From contig CAZQKE010000043.1 of NCBI GenBank assembly GCA_964593865.1, positions 1 to 6,356 on the forward strand: DNA of 6,356 bases. The letters are read 5' to 3'. Below the pieces are notes generated by a model. The model had not been told where the DNA came from, did no database searches, and saw nothing but the letters and a program-made list of their open reading frames with translations. The position numbers were made by a program, and so were the translations under genes. Below are positions 6,081 through 6,356 of the stretch, piece by piece. Position 1 is the stretch's first letter, and each line of letters begins with the position of its first letter. The DNA is from CAZQKE01 sp964593865 (GTDB lineage Bacteria > Chloroflexota > Anaerolineae > JAAYZQ01).

Positions 6081-6115
6081 AACCCTCCCGCAGGCAGGCA
6101 ACCCGATTGAAACCG
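6081..6115. repeat. Degenerate copy of the CCTCCCGCAGG-type repeat
   Basis: The plus strand has CCCTCCCGCAGGCAGG, then CCCGATTGAA. This follows the order of the hairpin at 4903-4953 (CCTCCCGCAGGCTG, then CCCGGTTGAA) but lacks the closing arm. It lies in the 5' leader of the membrane protein gene. The similarity is by eye only. Confidence 0.35.
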
Positions 6116-6147
6116 CCAAGCCCGCAAAAGGGCGAGCAGCCACCTCT

Positions 6148-6176
6148 ATTGTAGAATACCCGCGCAAAGCGATAAA
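6148..6176 (-). promoter_or_regulatory. Possible promoter of the membrane protein gene
   Basis: On the minus strand a good -10, TACAAT (6148-6153), is preceded after 17 nt by a poor -35, TTTATC (6171-6176). The leader before ATG 6047 would be about 95 nt. It is the best candidate in the divergent gap. Confidence 0.4.
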
Positions 6177-6191
6177 GTTGCACAAGAGGCT

Positions 6192-6219
6192 TTGATTCTG
6201 TTTGACTTTGTGCTATAAT
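6192..6219 (+). promoter_or_regulatory. Promoter of the fabF-like gene
   Basis: A perfect -10 TATAAT (6214-6219) is preceded by TTGATT (6192-6197) at 16 nt. Transcription would start near 6226, giving a leader of about 90 nt before the ATG at 6316. It points away from the membrane protein gene. Confidence 0.68.
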
Positions 6220-6242
6220 GAATCCCCTGAAGGAGGAGGATC

Positions 6243-6272
6243 TTGACCACAGGGAGACGGCGGGGTTTTTAA
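6243..6272 (+). CDS. Possible nine-residue leader peptide ahead of fabF
   Basis: A very strong ribosome site, AAGGAGGAGG (6231-6240), stands just before a TTG that opens a short frame, TTG ACC ACA GGG AGA CGG and on to TAA, encoding MTTGRRRGF. The stop is followed by sequence that can pair with the start of the frame (ACCAC at 6246-6250 with GTGGT near 6279-6283). A leader that tunes fabF is possible; the purine run may instead be chance. Confidence 0.2.
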   Translation: MTTGRRRGF

Positions 6273-6315
6273 GCCCGGTGGTTCATGCAAGGGAAAAAGG
6301 GGCAAAGGAGGCGGT

Positions 6316-6356
6316 ATGGAAGAAAAGCGCGTCGTCGTCACGGGGGTCGGCGTCAT
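6316..6356 (+). CDS. fabF: Beta-ketoacyl-ACP synthase II (FabF-like), first 13 codons only
   Basis: Only MEEKRVVVTGVGV is visible before the right edge. This is the N-terminal strand typical of FabF condensing enzymes (commonly RRVVVTGLGVVTPLG), which elongate acyl-ACP with malonyl-ACP in the cytoplasm. The ribosome site AAAGGAGG ends 4 nt before the ATG. A related ketosynthase (FabB or a polyketide ketosynthase) cannot be excluded from so short a piece, but FabF is by far the most common match. Confidence 0.75.
   Translation, partial: MEEKRVVVTGVGV

Overview
The window is GC-rich (by eye well over 60% G+C) and looks like chromosome from an anaerobic or thermophilic bacterium. The best guess is Chloroflexota, because of the fused HgcAB-like protein and the low-complexity TTGG-type and hairpin-type intergenic repeats. 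That assignment is inference; no marker gene is complete enough to fix it.

Five genes read leftward from one well-formed promoter near 4660: a TetR-family repressor (3962-4594), an ABC-2 exporter permease (2836-3957), a class I SAM methyltransferase of the CpaM type (2051-2797), a membrane corrinoid protein fused to a two-cluster ferredoxin (HgcAB-like fusion, 970-2049), and a YbhF-type ABC ATPase (1-926, running off the left edge). Spacings are 4, 38, 1 and 43 nt, so they are read as one operon. The TetR promoter has a consensus -35 and a good -10 with 17 bp between them. Two tandem operator-like palindromes lie right at the predicted transcription start. This also shows that the TetR protein starts at 4594, not at the in-frame ATG at 4645.

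The notable point is the arrangement. The corrinoid methyl-transfer pair (CpaM plus HgcAB-like fusion) sits between the permease and the ATPase of an exporter, under a TetR-type regulator. This suggests a ligand-induced module in which a methyl-corrinoid reaction is tied to efflux of a substrate or product. The HgcA cap-helix cysteine and both [4Fe-4S] motifs of HgcB are present. The Gly-Lys after the cysteine and the C-terminal cysteine pair of true mercury methylators are absent, so mercury methylation should not be assumed.

From 4675 to 5039 there is a gene-free spacer with GC-rich hairpin repeats. Then comes a leftward gene for an unrecognised membrane protein with about ten helices (5040-6047). 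It is divergent from the start of a rightward fabF-like gene (from 6316) with its own promoter.
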